Shown here piece by piece: positions 40,720 through 52,719 of a stretch of 64,000 bases of DNA. The stretch covers positions 2,666,001-2,730,000 of the forward strand of contig JAHCVI010000002.1 of the NCBI GenBank assembly GCA_019096155.1. The letters run 5' to 3'. Positions within the stretch are counted from its first letter, which is position 1; each line of letters begins with the position of its first letter. This DNA comes from Staphylotrichum longicolle (taxonomy: Eukaryota > Ascomycota > Sordariomycetes > Sordariales > Chaetomiaceae). Both the position numbers and the translations under genes were made by a program. The notes beneath the pieces were generated by a model, which saw only the letters and a list, made by a program, of their open reading frames with translations, was not told the origin of the DNA and did no database searches.

Positions 40720-43631
40720 CTAATAAAACTCTCCAATCCTCGGGCCAAAATACTCTCCCTCGGGCAGCACCTTCAACACACACTCACCGGTCCCATCACA
40801 ACCCTCATTGATCACCGAGTTGCCCCACCAATTCAGCTCAATGTCCGAAATCTGCAGCGCAAAAAAGATGACTATCCCGCTGAGGGCAACGGCGCACGAA
40901 AACGCCGCCGAAGTGACAAAGTTGTACTTCCAGCACGTAAGTCTCGTTTCCTTTTCCTTGAAAGTTTGATGGGCTGGTAGGGGACGTACCTTGGACCACA
41001 GCCCCAGATACCGCTTCTTCAGATACAACCACGAAACCGCCGCCACGGGTACAGCCGGCCAGATGTAAACCAGGTTATACGGCGCCCAAGCCAGCGCACC
41101 GCCCAGCATCACCACGGGGTGCGCATTGCGAATGACCGCGTTCTTTGGCCACCGCCGGCTCAACAGCCAAAACACCACCACCAGCACAACCCCAAACGGG
41201 AACCCGATGAGCGTGACCGCATACTGCCCTCCAGCGCCCCAAATCTTCCGCGGCCCGACCGTCCCCCAAAACACGGCTGCCGTGAAAAACGTATTCGGCC
41301 CAGGGCAGGTAAATCGAAAGGGCGCCAGCCGCGTACAAATATCCTTGATATGCACCTGATACTGCAGCACGCCGACGCTAATGAAAGTCGACACGAGGGT
41401 CGGCACCATCTGCGCCCAGAACGTAAACCTTGGCGGGATCTTGAGGTAGTGCGCCAACTTCAAATCCGCACTAAACGACAGCGCGTGCGCACATGTGACG
41501 TAACCGTACGACTTGAAGAAGCACATGGCGATGGCGTTGCCCTCGGCCCAGACGCCGCCAATGAACTCGGCGAGAACATTGAGCGTGACCTGGACGCCGG
41601 TCATGGCGGCGATGATGCCGATGGGCACGACAAAGACGAGGCAGAGCGCGATTCCGTAGAGGACGACGAGCGGCGTCGTGTTGGTCGGCCACACGGCGAT
41701 GCCGACCATGCCGAGCGCGATGGCGACGAACAGGCAGATCATGTACCACCATTCGGGAACCTCGGGGTAGGCGCGCATAAGGCGGTTGTGGATGTCGAGC
41801 ATGTTGACGTCGGAGGACGGGGAGGTGGACCGGGTGGAGGTTCGTGGTTTGCCGAGGCGTATCCACCATTGCTTCACGTTCTGCCAGACGTCGCGGAAGC
41901 CGAGCATGATCTCGTGCCGGTGGTAGAGAATGCCGTAGGTCACCGTGGCCGAGTACAGGCCAAAGAAGAACATGTAGACTGCCAAGTTGCCTGCCGCAAG
42001 GAAGGGTGGTGAGTAGGCGGCATACTTGGCGCCGTCGAAAATCCCGTTCTTGTCGATGATGGCGCTGACATTGTACGGTTGGCCAAAGTGGTCGAATGGC
42101 CGGTTCGAGTTGATCGGGAGATAAGCCGTGTTGAACGTGTTGGTGTAGTAAATAGCTGTGATGATGAACATGGAGAAGATGGCACCAAGAAAGAAGTTGA
42201 AGGTCGAGAAGAAGGGCACCATCAAGGGATCGATGTTGAACGTGAGGATGTTCCAATCAAAGGTCGGGAAGGGATTCAGACCCAGACCCGTCAAGCCGCC
42301 CGTGATGTTGGCGAGGTGGATGTTGTTCGGGGCAATCCATGACATCCAGCTGAAAAAGCTCAGGGCCGAGAAGATGTAATTTGGGAACCAAAAGTAGACA
42401 AACATGAGCCCAAACGCGTAGCAAAAGTACTTGAGCCGTGGTATCTTCCACACAGACTTGAAGGGGCCCACGACGGTTGCTGCCTCTGTCGACGCGTCGT
42501 GGAAGGCCGAGTTGAGCGCGATCGTCACCAGCGAGGACGGCCACACACAATACGCCGGGTACACGAGGAACCGCCGGCAGATTCCCGCCAGACCGTAGCC
42601 GATGAAATTGGTTGAGAGAGCAACCAGGACCTGGTACCCAATGTTGATGGCCCAGGGCTGGTTAAAGAACCGCGGCAGCACTTGAATCCAGACAATGTAG
42701 TTGGTGTAGGGCGCGCTCTTGGCCACGTTGGACATGATGGTGATGAGCATGTGTTCCTTTTTGTTGAACGGGCCGGGGTTAAGGCTATGGCGGACGCCAA
42801 AGGCGGTGAACCCAGCATCCGGCAGCGCGCGCTCAAGGAATTTGCCGACCGGGTACGCGAGAAGCTGGGGTACTGTTGAGATAACGTAGATGCTGGGCAG
42901 GCGCACATCGAAAAAGGAGTTGATAAAGGCAATGCAGCAGGAGAAGAAAATGCCAATCAACCAGGCACGGATCGTTGAAACCGGGAGTGTTGGGTCGTCA
43001 TGATTGTCAACAACAGATCGAACTTCGGCGTATGGCGAGTTGTTGGTGATGAGCGCAGCCTGGATCTTCATCTCGTCGATGAGGTGCGCATGATTCTCGG
43101 GCTTGCTCGAGATCTCGTCATTGCCTGGCCCCGGTCAATCTCAGACGCCACAAATGAGATGTCCGGAGCAACCAACCAAGGAAATCTTCTATCTTGCCGA
43201 TGATTTGAATGGGGAAGTTCGGGTCGCGAGAATGCTGCTTGTGAACTTGTGCCATCAACTGACGAGAAAAGGGGACCAGTGAGCACTCAACTGAATTCAC
43301 ACCGAGCCCATGGGACATACGCGTTTGGTGTCATCAAGTGTAAACGTTCTCGCAATCCGCCTGGCCTCATCCAAGTCGGCTTGGGTGACATTGAGGGCTT
43401 GCTCTGTCTCCCGTAGGTCATCGTGTCGGGTGTCATTGGACCCCGAAGGCTTGGGATGCGGGTTAGCGGTTACTGTGTCAGCTCAGTGTGCCTTACTCAA
43501 GCAAAAACGAAAAGAGGTTGTCATACAGCAAGATTCACATGGTCACTATTGAAGTCACTGGAAGTGAGATCGCTGGAATTGACTGTCGCCGTTGGCCCCT
43601 TGTCCAGGGGCTTCTCGGTTGAATTCGACAT
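40720..43631 (-). CDS. OPT-family oligopeptide transporter (about 885 aa)
   Basis: There are five exons: 43631-43527, about 43449-43321, 43258-43177, 43124-40990 and 40926-40720. The small 5' exons were found by conserved sequence: ARTFTLDDTKR, then RDPNFPIQIIGKIEDFL, then NNSPYAEVRSVVDNHDDP, all typical OPT N-termini. The exon 1/2 junction is the least sure. About 14-16 hydrophobic segments follow, with NPGPFNKKEHMLITIMSNVA, ALSFSADLKLAHYLKIPPR and WLYLKKRYLGLWSKYNFV as recognisable OPT signatures (PF03169). The 63-nt last intron is a multiple of three and lacks a stop, so it can be mistaken for coding sequence. The product imports tetra/pentapeptides or modified peptides (possibly glutathione conjugates) with protons at the plasma membrane. 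Confidence 0.9.
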
Positions 43632-45253
43632 GTCCAGACAACCTAACGCAATGTCCGAGTTGGGGGGGCACCTTTTTGAATCCGGGGTTGGGACGCCAAG
43701 GTGATCTGCTGGCAGGGGGGCGGAGAGAAGAAGACGGGACTGGGCATGGCAAAAGGAGACTTAGGCATAGGTGGTGCCCCCGCGACATTTATGCACACAG
43801 TTGACACGATGATGTGTTCTGTGCAAAGGCAAGCAGACTGGGAACAATGTGCGGAGTGCGCCGGGGAGTCACGGGGCGGTTGGGTGACTTGGTGATCTGG
43901 AAGTCACTCCTTCCTGTTGCAAGATCGACGGCGCACCCCGAGGAGCGCGACTGCGTTCTGGTCCTTCCAATTACATGGGAAGGTAGGAACAGCTCTCTTC
44001 TCTCACCTCCCTCTCCGGGTCCTTCCCCACCTTCAGGTAGCTCCTGCGCTTTGAAGCGGGCAGGTGCCACCTATGACGCCCATCGGGGAACACTCTCCGA
44101 GAGTTGGGATGAAACTGCCCGGGCGTCGGGTGCATGCCGCGCGGCATGTGCCACGCGCATTGCAGGCCCGTCTACAGATTTGGCACGATTCCTACCCAAA
44201 GCAGGTATCACAGGTTCATCTACAAACTCAAGGGCTACTAGTAATGGAACCCAATCTTATCAGATGGCTGTTGCGCGATCCACCCACGGTGGCCAACTGC
44301 CGCGCCTCCCCAGGCTCAACGGAGTGACCAAGGAACGAGGAGGAGCTGCGCAAACTGCTGCGGAACCTTCGTCGTATCAAAGTTCTCTCACAGTAAAAAA
44401 AGCAACAAATTGAATCTTGCCAGTGCAGGATGTGGATGTAGTGGGACCTTCTATTGTGTCCCCATCTCACGTTGCCTGTGGCACAAATCGACTGTGGTCC
44501 AAGTCTCCGTACCACCCTGTGGCAGGTCACCTCCCAGCCATGACACCTTCCTCATAACGGCGTCAGATCCGAAGACTGCCTTATTTTCAAAATCAGAACG
44601 ACTTACACGGCCCACCATGTTCTCAGCGGTGAGTTGACCTCACCTTCAACTTAGCCTCAGCTGCCAGACTTTTGCTGAGAGTCAGACAAACAATTGGAAA
44701 AGACACTTTCCAGCACCCAAGTATTTACCATCGCCATGATCGCAACACTACCTTACACAGAACGGGATCGTAAAAGAACTCGCTGAAGCAAACAAAGACC
44801 ACACAATGTTTCAATTGCAATTGATGGTTCAAAGCCACGTCCGGTATCTCACTCGAGAAACTCCATGTGTCGGATATGGCAGATGCCTGACTCTCCACCC
44901 ACACAACCCACGGAAGGCATTGAAACAAAGCGTAAGGCCAAGAAATGTCCCTTGGTGTTGACCACAAAAATCAGCGTCGAGAAAATACGATTCCCAAGCC
45001 ACCATGTCTTCTTTGTTTCTTGGCCAGGGTCGAAGGGGAATGCCGGATGCGGCTTGTTTTGGAGCAACACACCTCGACTGACAAGGCGCCTTTGACTGCT
45101 TTGTCTCCGAGCCTCTCATCGCAAGCCTCGCCAATGAGATGATTAAAACCCGGGATCCCATGCCAATCTGAGTCGAATATTGAGGACACTTTGAGATGCC
45201 CGCTTTGGAAGCATTGTCGAATTTGGAGAACTCACTGGCACCACGCGCCCGTC
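43632..45253. other. About 1.6 kb divergent intergenic region, nothing recognised
   Basis: This lies between the divergent OPT and Ulp1-like genes. Several short frames on both strands lack motifs. No RNA gene or repeat was seen. Confidence 0.4.
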
Positions 45254-47252
45254 ATGGCACCTGTAACGCTGACCACCTTTAAACAAAGCGATGACTACCT
45301 CAACGCTTTCGGGGCCAACCCATCACCCGACATCTCGCGAGCAATTCAGCTGCCCACCCGCAATGACCTTCAACCACCTATTCCTGCTGCCCAGCTGCTG
45401 GATCCAAATAGCGACTTGATCGACCGGCAGTTGGAAGTCCCGGCTCGAGAACAAGCGTTTCTGCTCAACACGTATGGCCGCGTTGCTCACCCAGTCTTGG
45501 ACCAGAATCAGGCGGACAAGCTGGATTCCTTCTACTCGTGCCACAATGGTCTCTACGCAGCACGACATGGCGAGTGGTTGGAGAGCCAAGATCTCTACCA
45601 TCTCGCCGACCGACTGGTCACATGGGCCCAGGACCAACCCAACGCACGTCTGGGGAACAGGTCCTCGGGAAACTGGTGGATTCTACCGGAGCTCTACGCA
45701 ATCCGCGTCGGGAGTGAGGAGGCGACTCCAACTCTGGCGAGCGAGATATACAACTCCCAGCAACGACAGCTCCACAGAACGCTGTTTGATCAGGCCCGGT
45801 TCACCATCCACATGGTCAACCTCTCGCAGAACCACTGGGCCCTCATGATCTACCAGCCCTCTACCGGACACAGCTGGTACCTGGACTCGATCGCCACATC
45901 GCGAAACCAACACAGCAAGAAAGCCCGCACAGCCTTCTTGCAATGGCTAGCCGCCTCCAACCGACCAGCCCCAGCCACCAAGAAACCACGTACCGTCAAG
46001 TTGAAGGGCCAAAAGGACACCTGGAGCTGCGGCCTGCACACCATCATCAACACCATGGCCTTCATCCGGCACGAGGTGCTGGGCTGGCACAACGTCGTCG
46101 GGTGGGAGAGGCTGAAAGCCGACGACATGCTCAAAGAGCTCGTCGGCTGCCTGCATGAGCTGATGGGGCTCCGCCGCGCCCGCCCAGCTTGCGGCCACAC
46201 CCCCACACAATCACCAGCTCTTCCCACCACCAAGCCCGCCGCCGGCACCAAACGCCCAGCCACCGCCGCACCTCCCACCGCACCAGCAGCCAAGCGTCCC
46301 AAAATGGTACCACCACCCTTACCCCCCAAGCCAGCCCCCGCCGCAACGAACCAACGCTCAACTCGCTCCCAAGCAGGCCCGCCCGCACCCACCCAACAAC
46401 ATAAACCTCAACCTCAACCTCAACAACAACAACAACTACCTGAACCCACCCGCGGCGCCCGCCGCGCCCCCGCGCCGCGCTCTCTGCGCCACCATGCGCG
46501 CCCAAGCCGCCCAGAACAGCGCCGCCCGCCAAGCCCGCTGGGCCGGCATCGTCCAGCAGGCCGCCGCCGACCGGGCCGCGGCAGAGCAGCGCGAGAAAGA
46601 GGAGAGGGAGCGGAGAAGTGCGGAGAGGAAGAGGGCGAGGCGGCCGAGCTGGGCCACCGTGGCTGGGACTGGGGCTCGTGCTGGGGCTGGGGATGGTGCT
46701 GGCGCGGGATTGGGCAAGAAGAGTTTGAAGAGGAAGAGTGATGGTGGGGATGATGGGGATGATGGGGATGATGGTGGTGATAAAGGGGGTGGGATGGGGA
46801 TGGGAATGACGACAAGGGAGATGGGAATGATCAGGGGGAAAGGGGGGGGGACTCAGAGGGAGAGGGCCAGGACTGCCTCGCCGAATGTGACACGGGCGGG
46901 GAAGCGGAAGGGAAGTGCGGGGGGTGATGGTGGTGATGGCGGGGATCAGGGGGGGGGGAGGAAGAGGTCTAAGACTTCTTCGCCGGATGTGACGCGGGCG
47001 GGGAAGCGGAAGGAAAGTGCGGAGGGTGATGGTGGTGATGGCGGGGATAAGGGCCCGGCGAGGAAGAGGTCCAAGACTGATTCGCCGGGTTTGACGCGGA
47101 CAGTGACGCGGACGGTGACGCAAAACGGGAGTGCGGGTGGTGGTGATGGTGGTGAGGGTGGTGATGGTGATGGTGCTGATGGTGCTGATGGTGGTGACAC
47201 CGAGCAAGACAAGGAGGCTGGGAAGCCTGAGGAGACAGATGTGAAAGGGTAG
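45254..47252 (+). CDS. Ulp1/SENP-like cysteine protease with repeat-rich basic tail
   Basis: The first true ATG in the frame is at 45254 (MAPVTLTTFKQSDDYLN). Residues about 120-290 form a C48 domain: His in NLSQNHWALMIYQ (about 193), Asp in WYLDSIA (about 210) and Cys in KDTWSCGLHTIIN (about 259). These are the His-Asp-Cys triad of SUMO/Ulp-type isopeptidases. Fungal copies of this loose family are numerous and not all deconjugate SUMO. After a Pro/Ala/Gln region the same frame runs to 46741 as Arg/Gly-rich nonsense. The +2 frame from about 46370 reads coherently (NNNNNYLNPPAAPAAPPRRA, RQARWAGIVQQAAADRAAAE) to 47252, with NLS-like RKRSKT repeats. An intron or a frameshift must link the two near 46310-46390; I could not fix the junction. 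Confidence 0.68.
46881..47150 (+). repeat. 102-bp (34-codon) tandem repeat in Ulp1-like tail
   Basis: Copies start at 46881, 46983 and 47085, exactly 102 bases apart. The first two encode VTRAGKRK, a GDGGDGGD run and RKRSKT; the third is diverged and partial. The period is a multiple of three, so the repeat expands the protein without breaking frame. Confidence 0.85.
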
Positions 47253-47628
47253 GTGGGAGGTTAGGGAGAAAGCGCCGAGGGACGGAGTTAACGCTAGGTA
47301 AGTATGCGAGGTTGAACTTGCACGGTAAGACAGGCGGGTGAAGCACAAGCTGCAGAAGGCTGAGGACAGGAAACAAGAGCTGGCATTGGGGGTTTTAGTT
47401 TCGGTAGTAAGAAGGTGGAAGGTGTTGGGTGTCTTTGCGGGCAGAGGACCAGTTAAAGAAGTCATGTACGGAATTGGCGTTTGGTTTAGCTTTCTGACTT
47501 GTCTCATGCTTTGCATTTCGAGTTGCACCGAGTTCGTGCTGTATCAAATATTAAAGTTTTTATCGGCTCTGGGTATCGTTAAATCATGTACACTGCAAAA
47601 AGACGCCGCCACCCACTCGACTCCCGCC
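47253..47628. other. Convergent 3' intergenic region, nothing seen
   Basis: This is a spacer between the Ulp1-like gene and the convergent rhodopsin-like gene. Confidence 0.35.
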
Positions 47629-49182
47629 TCACCGCCCGTCATCCGAGTTCTTGTCTCCTGACCGCCGCCCTGACTCCGACCCATCCCCAGCAAACGTCAC
47701 CTTCTGCGTCACCACCGTTGTCGTCTTAATCCCCGGCCTGTTCCCGCTTTCGCCCACCAACTCGCTGATGCTCTTCGGTTCCCAGCCAGCCACAACAGTT
47801 ACGGTGTACCCTGGGCTTCCCGGGCTCTCCAGCTCCCCAAACTCAATATCCCGATCAATCCTGCTCCTCGTCATCCCCTCCACACCGTCCCTCAACCCTT
47901 CCGTGCTCTCCGACTCTCTCAACGTGCTTCCGCCGGTCTTGAATAGCGATGCCCTCGCAGTTGAATCCGCCCTCTCTCTCCCCGACCTCCCAAAGGGGGT
48001 GCGGCTCGCGTTACCGCCACTGGGGCCGTTGCTTCCCGTCCGACCGTTGGACGAGCGGAGCAAGGAGCCGAAGAGGCGCGGCATGGCATGGACGAGGATG
48101 GGTCGTAGAGTGGGTAGGCAGACGGCGATGACGCCGACGGAAAGCTCGAGAAAAGAGAAAGTCGCGGCGTCGACGTTGTCCCAGCTCGGATCTTTCGAGT
48201 CGTTAACGGCGCTGAGAGTCTTGATGCGGTAAATGGAGACGGCGCAGGGGCTTGCCAGGAGCGTTAGCTGAGGATCAGGGGTGGTGATGAAAACAGGAGC
48301 CTCACAATATGCCAAGAGTAAAAACGATGAGCAGCATAGCCTTTTGGCGGGTTGGGAGCTGCAGCGAGCTGATGACCGGGATGGGCATGGTGAAGACGGC
48401 AAAATCGGTAAAGACATTGACGCCCGCCATGACGTACCAAATCGTGGTATTGTCGAGACAGAACCCTTCAACGGTGGGATCCCAGAAAGCTGCGACGGGG
48501 ATGCAGGTGAGAGGAAGAAGAAAGCAGAGGGTGATGCCCCAGCAGATGAGGAAGCAGAGGCCGACAAGGATGAATTTCCGAAGTTTGGTATTGTTGAAGA
48601 TGCGTCGGTATTGCAGTAGAATCGAGATTTTGGTGAGGCAGACTGCGATGTTGTAGACGATGATGGAGCTGTAGAAGGACTGTTCCGGGTCAACGTCATG
48701 GCCTTTGGAATGTCGTCGGTCTCGCTGGGATTTACCTTCATGTAAGGGGTGTATTGCTCCTCAGGCATCGTCCAAGCGTGGCGACCAAGCCCGTACTTGG
48801 CCTCTGTTTATCGGTCAGTCATTCATGTCTTTCGATGAGAGGTGACCAGATATGTCTCGTACCAAGACCAATTGCCACAGCTGAGGCAATGGTGAGGATC
48901 TGTAGCAACCCTTGTCAGCACTGGTCCTGGTTTTCGCCAACTCAGATTGTTTACCTGTGCCGGAACGATCATGGCATCGTCCATGCCAAAACTTCGGAGG
49001 ATGACACCGCGGGAATAGCAACGCAAAACGACGGCCAGTGTTGAGAGCGTGCAGGCCACTGACAGGATGACGATAATCTCGGTTTTCCTGGACTCCCCGT
49101 CCAGGGCGGGATTTGGACTTGGGTACGCCATCTTGTCGGACAGTATGACGGCACTGAGGTTGAAGCTGCCGGGACCATCCAA
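47629..49182 (-). CDS. Fungal rhodopsin-like (Pth11-related) membrane receptor without CFEM
   Basis: There are about six exons; E1 is 49182-48955, E2 48899-48863 and E3 begins at 48803. Later introns lie near 48.74 kb and 48.3 kb. The spliced product shows seven hydrophobic segments, among them TEIIVILSVACTLSTLAVVL, SSIIVYNIAVCLTKISILLQ with YRRIF, FILVGLCFLICWGITLCF, WYVMAGVNVFTDFAVFTMPI and FLELSVGVIAVCLPTLRPIL. This is the standard fungal rhodopsin/SAT-like domain (PF20684). The conserved FGMDDAMIV and YGLGRHAW loops are present. The cytosolic tail of about 130 residues is Ser/Gly-rich, ending in TTVVTQKVTFAG. The ligand is unknown. An internal ATG at 49131 could also serve as start. Confidence 0.8.
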
Positions 49183-50597
49183 TGTGGATGGCCCTGACTA
49201 TATGAAATCCCGCGTGGGTACCTGGTGCCTGGGCTGTGCGCAGGGGCGCCGCCCCAGGGGGCCCACGTTGCATTCGTCGATCGAGGATCGACAAGGCAGA
49301 CCCAGGACGGCGGTCGTTAACGATCACTGCTTACTGGGAGGCCGAGGATATGGCGAATAGGGGTCATGGGGGGGCTCTCAGGTGGAGCTGGGCCGGTCCC
49401 TATTACAGAACCTCTCCCGTGCCCATTTAGCCACAAAAGAATGGCGGTGCGTTGTGACCGGCCCGTCCTGGCGAGCCTGTGTTGATGGTCCGATCATCAA
49501 GGGCGAGCTTGCCGAAGGGGGTAAGGCCTCGCCAAAGCTGAACCAAATCAAAGGCCGACCCGGGTCACCGGAGGGCTGGGTTCGGCACCTGGTCCCCGGG
49601 AGTAGGGAACCTCCCTGCTCAGCAGACACCGGGACCGGCAGTCATCGGAGCAATTGCGGGGACGGCCGTCGATTTCTTGTGACACACTGGCCAGAGTGCG
49701 ACGCTTGTGGCAAATTTGCGTCGTCCGAGGCGAAGCGAAGCTGATCAGAATCCAATCAGAGCCCAAACCGTTGGTGGCCCAAAGTTGCGAGCTGCTCGCC
49801 TCGACGGGGTCTAATGAAGATGGCCAGCGGACAATCGGATCGCCGACAACCCGACAGGACCGGACACCAAGCTTCTGGTGATACTGCCAAGTCGTCCCGG
49901 ACCGGATTGGTTCCCGCGAGCCTTTTCGCCGTCGTCATGGTCTCTTTTGACTTCTCTACGCATGTTTCACTGTGGTGAACCTGTGTGGAGGTCCCGATTC
50001 CGACCAGGGATATCCTCACTTGAGCCACCGTCAGGGGCAAGTTGACATTTGCTTGGCAGTCCTGGGGGGCCCGTCTCGGCGCTGCGGGGGATCTGCGCAG
50101 TTGAGCGTGCCATGGCTGCCCAGAGTCCTCAAAATGGAGCGATATCCTAAAAACAAGCGGACTGTTGGATGTCTCACATCTTGTGACGGACATGGGATGC
50201 GGGCAGGGTGTCGTGAAACAATTGCGACAATCGTCAATGACGATCCGAAGGACGCAAACGGTGGGGAAATTTCGCCAATCGCTATCTGAAAACCACCAGC
50301 GTTCTTGGCATGTCTGACAGATCGACACAGGCCCTGAACCCTGCAAGTCTGAGAAACTAACAAAAAACAAAGGGACTTTTGAGGCGCTGCAGTCCGATGC
50401 AGAGTTTTTCTGAGAATTCGATTCCGGGAAAGCACTTGATTGTCCGGCCTCCAGAACAGGAAGGGTCGAGTGTGACAAACTTCCCCATTCAGCAAGCACG
50501 CGAAGCCCGATACGAGTCCCAGATTCTCTCCCCTTCTTTTCAGCCCGCGGAGCAGCTTTCCCAAACGGCAACAAAATCCAGGCACCCACCCGATTCT
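49183..50597. other. About 1.4 kb intergenic, nothing recognised
   Basis: This lies between the starting end of the rhodopsin-like gene and the 3' end of the aldo/keto reductase. It is moderately GC-rich with scattered overlapping frames and no motif. Confidence 0.4.
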
Positions 50598-51802
50598 TCA
50601 CCCCGCGTCGCTCCGGAACACAAGATATGCGCTCGTCGCCGACATGTGACCGGGAATTCCGGTGACATGCGGGTCCTCCCCGATGAAATCGTTCGGATAT
50701 CCGATGTCAAATTCTTTGGTGCGCTCAAAGGCAACCTGCTCCTCAGTGAGCCAGATGTCCAGCGCGGCAATGTTGTCCTTCAGGTGCTCCGTCTTCCTCC
50801 CGCCCACCACTGAAAACGTTGTGCACGCCCAGCAGCGCCGCCTTCGCAATATGTAAGCCAGCGCGACGCCCACGGCTGAGGTCGTCCCATGCTCCGCCGC
50901 AACCTCGGCCAGCGCCGCGCTCATTCTCAACCTCGCGTCCTCCTCCGTACGGCCGCAAGGGTTCACCAACCTTCTCGCGCTCCTCGACCGCCTCGTCGGT
51001 CTGGAACTTTCCCTGGCCCAGCACGCCCCACGGCACGATGGCCATACCGAACGCCCGGGCCATGGGCACAATCTCGCGCTCCAGGCCGCGCGCCAGCAGG
51101 CTCCACTTGCCCGAGTAGACGCTGAAGGGCGTCTTGCCGTGCGCCTTGGCGTAGGTGTTGGCCGCGCTGACAATCCACGCGGGCGTGTTGCAGACGCCGA
51201 GATACAGCACCTTGCCCTGCTGCACCAGCGCGTGCAGCGAGTCGACGACCTCCTCGATGGACGCCGTGTAGTCCCACCAGTGCACGTACAGGATGTCGAT
51301 CCAGTCGGTCTGCAGCCGGCGGAGGGACTCGCGCACGCTCATGTGCAGGCTACGCCGCGAGTTGCCGCCGTGGTTGGCCTTTTGGCCCCTTTTCGCGTCC
51401 CGGTTGGCGAAGTCGTACATGCCAAAGTCGGACGTGTATTTGGTGGCGATGACGAGGCGGTCGCGGATCCGGCGCTGTGCCATCCATTCACCGATCCAGA
51501 CTTCGGACTCGCCATCTTGGTAGGTGTTGGCCGTGTCGATGAAGTTGCCGCCCGCCTTGAGTCTGGCGTCAGTTGGATACAGAGGATGGGGGAAGTGAGC
51601 GCACTTCGAGGTATGCGTCGAGGAGCTCAAACGCACGCTCCTTGTCCATGAATCCCCAGGACGAGTTCCAAGCTTGGCCAATGTTACCGCCTCCCAGCGC
51701 TAGCGGGGATACACGGATGCCGGCTGTCTTGGAGAGAATCCGGAGCCTTCCCAGCTCCGTGGGCGGGTCGGAGGGCATTGGAGGTCCGGCGAACCCAGCC
51801 AT
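50598..51802 (-). CDS. Aldo/keto reductase, frame-broken (possible pseudogene)
   Basis: Exon 1 is 51802-51605 and exon 2 begins at 51555 (49-bp intron). The protein is of the aryl-alcohol dehydrogenase/norsolorinic-acid-reductase type. The tetrad is intact: Asp73 and Tyr78 in FIDTANTYQ, Lys105 in IATKYT, His158 in YVHWWD. The NADPH-binding end is also present (GGRKTEHLKDN, PNDFIGEDPHVTG). The frame breaks three times without usable introns: near 50950 (LRPYG into RTEEDAR), near 50855 (before KAALLGVHNVF) and near 50818 (before VVGGRKTEH). Each is consistent with a one-base loss. As sequenced it would not give a complete enzyme, so this is a young pseudogene or a sequencing problem. Confidence 0.75.
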
Positions 51803-52719
51803 GGTCGCCGAGGGAAAGTGAAAGATGGTGAGTTTGGGGGTCCCTTCACATCACGCAATGGCCCTCGCCCCTCACTTGTACCATGCACCCAAGAACACCC
51901 ATCCGCACGGCTCGGGAGGGGCCGACGCGGGGGAATGCGCTAGTCATGCGGTAGACAACCAAGTCGGCACTCATTCATCGATAGTAGAGCGAGCACGGTT
52001 ACACCAAGCGGCTTGGCTGGACTAATATGCAAGAACCATCCGGATGTGGTTGGTAAGCCACGTCTTGTCGTCTCGGTGGGCAGGTTTGGGCTTGCCTAGC
52101 AGACGGTGGGTTCGGCAATTTTTGGATTGAATGGTGATGCGACTTTGCTCTCCATGTGGGCATTTCTGTTCTGTTTGAAGGAAAGGACATAGGGTCGCAT
52201 AATCGCTGATGGACGACATGGATCCAGCTCTACCGGAGTGCACCATCCGGCAGCTTCCGAACTGCACCATCAGGAGCCATAGGTCAGCCCACTTGAGCCA
52301 ATCGGCTGTGAACGTGGTTTGAAATTGGTACATAGCTCAGTTCATGTCCACGGAATGCCGTCTGAAATGTGTGGGTGTAATGGGGCGGGCGCCGAGTCCG
52401 CCACAGGGGCCATTTTGGGGCTGGTGATGTCATCAACAGAACTGAGGACCCTGAAACTGGCAATTGCGGTTGCACCCTTCGAGCAGTGCGCGTCACCATG
52501 ATGATCCTTTGTGCAGAATGCAGAACGTAGTTGCCGCCTGGCCGTTTCATCATGCAATAAAAGAAAGCTGCCGCATTTTTCCAGACACAACATGGGATGA
52601 GCCACTCCTCGAACCTCAAGTCGACCCCCCAAACACCCACAGAGTCCCGAGTCCCAAATCACTTACAAACACTTACAAGACCACATCGGGGTAACTAAGT
52701 GAACTCCAACCAATTCAGA
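51803..52719. other. Divergent intergenic region, nothing specific seen
   Basis: This is the shared upstream region of the divergent aldo/keto reductase and SDR genes. No repeat or RNA gene was recognised. Confidence 0.4.

Noticed and set aside
46131..47528. 465-codon minus-strand frame opposite the Ulp1-like tail
   Set aside because: Proline/Thr/His low complexity from the tandem repeats read backwards; the plus strand carries the coherent protease and repeat.
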